Assembly: GCA_021797365.1 (NCBI GenBank)
Contig: JAJZZU010000200.1
Span: forward strand, 1 to 5,552
Direction of reading: 5' to 3'
Origin: Pseudomonadota bacterium
Lineage (GTDB): Bacteria > Pseudomonadota > Gammaproteobacteria > Acidiferrobacterales > Acidiferrobacteraceae
Length of the DNA: 5,552 bases
This document shows, piece by piece, positions 4,524 to 5,552 of the stretch (the first letter of the stretch is position 1; every line of letters begins with the position of its first letter). Position numbers and translations under genes: made by a program. The notes under the pieces were generated by a model, which searched no databases, was not told the DNA's origin, and saw only the letters and a program-made list of their open reading frames with translations.

Positions 4524-5090
4524 ATGCAACTATTGTCAGGAGTGTCGCAAACGCTTCCCGCGGGCCTTTACGAACAAGCCGCCCGATATCGTCGGCAGGT
4601 GTTTGTGGAACGTCTCGGTTGGCCGCTACCCACGTTCCAAGGCATGGAGGCCGACCAGTTCGACCGCCCCGACACCGTTTATGTCGTAGCTCAAAACGAC
4701 AAGGACGAAATCATAGGCTGCGCGCGCCTGCTTCCCACCCACCGCCCCTATCTCCTGGGAAAGGTCTTCCCCCAGCTTCTCAACGGCTTGCCGGTGCCTT
4801 GTTCCCCCGACGTGTGGGAACTCTCGCGCTTCGCGGCCGGTCGCCCCGATGATGCAAAAGACAAAGCCGGAAGCCGCTCTCTCCTGAACCCGATGCTGTC
4901 GCCTATTGCGGAACCCCTCTTGCGGGAGACGATACGATGCGCGGCAGCCCATGGCGCGAAGCGCCTCATTACCGTGTCGCCGCTAGGCGTCGAACGGCTC
5001 ATCCGGCGCGCAGGCATTGAGGGGCGCAGGGCGGGGCCCCCAGTTTTGATTGAGGGGAGTCCAGTGATTGCGTGTTGGATCGATGTCTGA
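4524..5090 (+). CDS. LuxI-family acyl-homoserine-lactone synthase
   Basis: The 188-aa cytoplasmic enzyme joins S-adenosylmethionine to an acyl-ACP to make an N-acyl-homoserine lactone. Invariant LuxI residues are present: R23/R24, F27, W33, D44, D47, R68, F82, E99 and R102 (YRRQVF, MEADQFDRPD, GCARLLP, VWELSRFAA). The whole autoinducer-synthase domain is intact to WIDV. Sequence style (CARLLPTHRPYLL, VFPQLLNGLP) recalls SolI/CepI-type enzymes that make C6-C8 lactones; the acyl length cannot be read reliably. ATG 4524 is chosen because AAGGGA precedes it at a suitable distance and the N-terminus then aligns with family members. TTG 4509, with AAGGA upstream, would add five residues. It lies 84 bp after the rsaM-like stop and has its own candidate lux box. 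Confidence 0.95.
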   Translation: MQLLSGVSQTLPAGLYEQAARYRRQVFVERLGWPLPTFQGMEADQFDRPDTVYVVAQNDKDEIIGCARLLPTHRPYLLGKVFPQLLNGLPVPCSPDVWELSRFAAGRPDDAKDKAGSRSLLNPMLSPIAEPLLRETIRCAAAHGAKRLITVSPLGVERLIRRAGIEGRRAGPPVLIEGSPVIACWIDV

Positions 5091-5341
5091 TGACCCAATT
5101 TATAGCTGCGTTATGTGAACCACAAGGCGCTACGCGCCAAACACAGAGAACGGCAAATCACATATCACCGAGAATGAACGTATCGGCTCCATAAACCTTT
5201 CATTTACCCACAATTGTGGCGCCAAGCTGGAAGCCAAACGCAATGTCTGAAGCCTAACATCCCGCGCCAGATGACGATGTTGCCCGGCGGAGGATCACTG
5301 GCTCGGTCGAGGTATCCGCCGAGGCGTGCAAGCTGCTTTAG
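5091..5341. other. Intergenic stretch after luxI with no supported gene
   Basis: The only structure seen is a small hairpin, GGCGC (5126-5130) with GCGCC (5134-5138) around TAC, about 36 bp past the luxI stop. It lacks a T-run and is a weak terminator candidate at best. The open frames across 5204-5341 have no family character. The junction with the reverse-transcriptase fragment at about 5342-5368 may mark an old insertion or deletion. Confidence 0.4.
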
Positions 5342-5552
5342 GCAGGATTGTATGGTGGGGGATCGTCTACACGCCCGCAACCGGCGCGGCGGGTCCTGAT
5401 CCCCAAGGAAGATGGGAGCGAGCGACCGCTCAATATCCTCTGCCTGGAAGACAAAATCGTCCAGCAGGCGGTGGTGACGGTTCTCAATGCCATCTATGAA
5501 ACCGACTTCCTGGGATTCTCTTATGGGGATCAATCCGGTCGGGGCCCGCACG
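5342..5552 (+). pseudogene. Fragment of a group II intron-type reverse transcriptase, N-terminus missing, continues past the window
   Basis: The frame opens after TAG (5339-5341). From about 5369 it matches the start of the LtrA-like RT domain: RPQPARRVLIPKEDGSERPL, then LEDKIVQQAV, then TDFLGFSYG and GRGPH. These correspond to RT motifs 0-2, where intact members read RRVYIPK, LEDKIVQ and GFSYGFRPGRS. There is no start codon with a ribosome site, and the usual 60-80 N-terminal residues do not appear in any frame upstream. The conserved FRPGR has become DQSGR and the loop LGIP has become LNIL. I infer a 5'-truncated, decaying remnant. A distant active relative with a split start cannot be excluded because the catalytic YxDD lies beyond the edge. 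Confidence 0.65.

Noticed and set aside
4524..5090. GNAT acetyltransferase instead of LuxI
   Set aside because: The LuxI invariant residues (R-x-x-F, W, D-x-x-D, E-x-S-R) are all present, and a LuxR gene is adjacent.
5126..5138. Hairpin after luxI as a rho-independent terminator
   Set aside because: The stem is only 5 bp and no T-run follows on the plus strand.
5204..5551. 115-codon minus-strand open frame
   Set aside because: It is antisense to the reverse-transcriptase fragment and without recognisable motifs.

Overview
This window is an accessory or mobile-type region of what is probably a proteobacterium. The LuxR / RsaM-like / LuxI arrangement resembles the solR-solI and cepR-cepI type loci of beta-proteobacteria and relatives. 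The DNA looks moderately GC-rich, but no marker gene is present, so I do not name a genus.

Left part, read from right to left on the minus strand. Two small genes of unknown function (71 aa at 2995-2780 and about 99 aa at 2677-2378) lead into an IscB/HEARO element (about 2400 down to about 800). This element consists of an omega-RNA-type structured RNA followed by the 427-aa RNA-guided HNH nuclease gene iscB. After it comes a GTG-started gene (685 to beyond base 1) that joins a phage-like N-terminal region to a DUF550 / MazG-like dATP/dGTP diphosphohydrolase domain. This group looks like prophage or integrated-element cargo into which the IscB element inserted. The insertion appears to have replaced the 3' end of the 99-aa gene. 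No tnpA-type transposase is visible. The IscB has Asn and Met where the RuvC-I Asp and RuvC-II Glu are expected, while the HNH centre is intact, so it may be a natural nickase.

Right part: a quorum-sensing module. luxR (3878-3180, minus) is divergent from an rsaM-like gene (4009-4439, plus), which is followed by luxI (4524-5090, plus). LuxI would make an acyl-homoserine lactone, LuxR would sense it, and RsaM-like proteins dampen such circuits in Burkholderia and Pseudomonas. Similar sites (two CTGnCA half-sites 9 bp apart) lie upstream of both rsaM and luxI. Each is followed by a -10-like hexamer at the distance expected for LuxR-activated promoters. The rsaM-like frame is broken by two apparent one-base insertions in homopolymers, either genuine inactivation or sequencing error.

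Between luxR and the small minus-strand genes lies a roughly 102-nt element bounded by a perfect 12-bp inverted repeat with internal hairpins. A short inverted repeat with DnaA-box-like 9-mers lies at 2685-2718. The right edge (5342-5552) carries an N-terminally incomplete, divergent fragment of a group II intron-type reverse transcriptase. Bases 5091-5341 contain no gene I can support.
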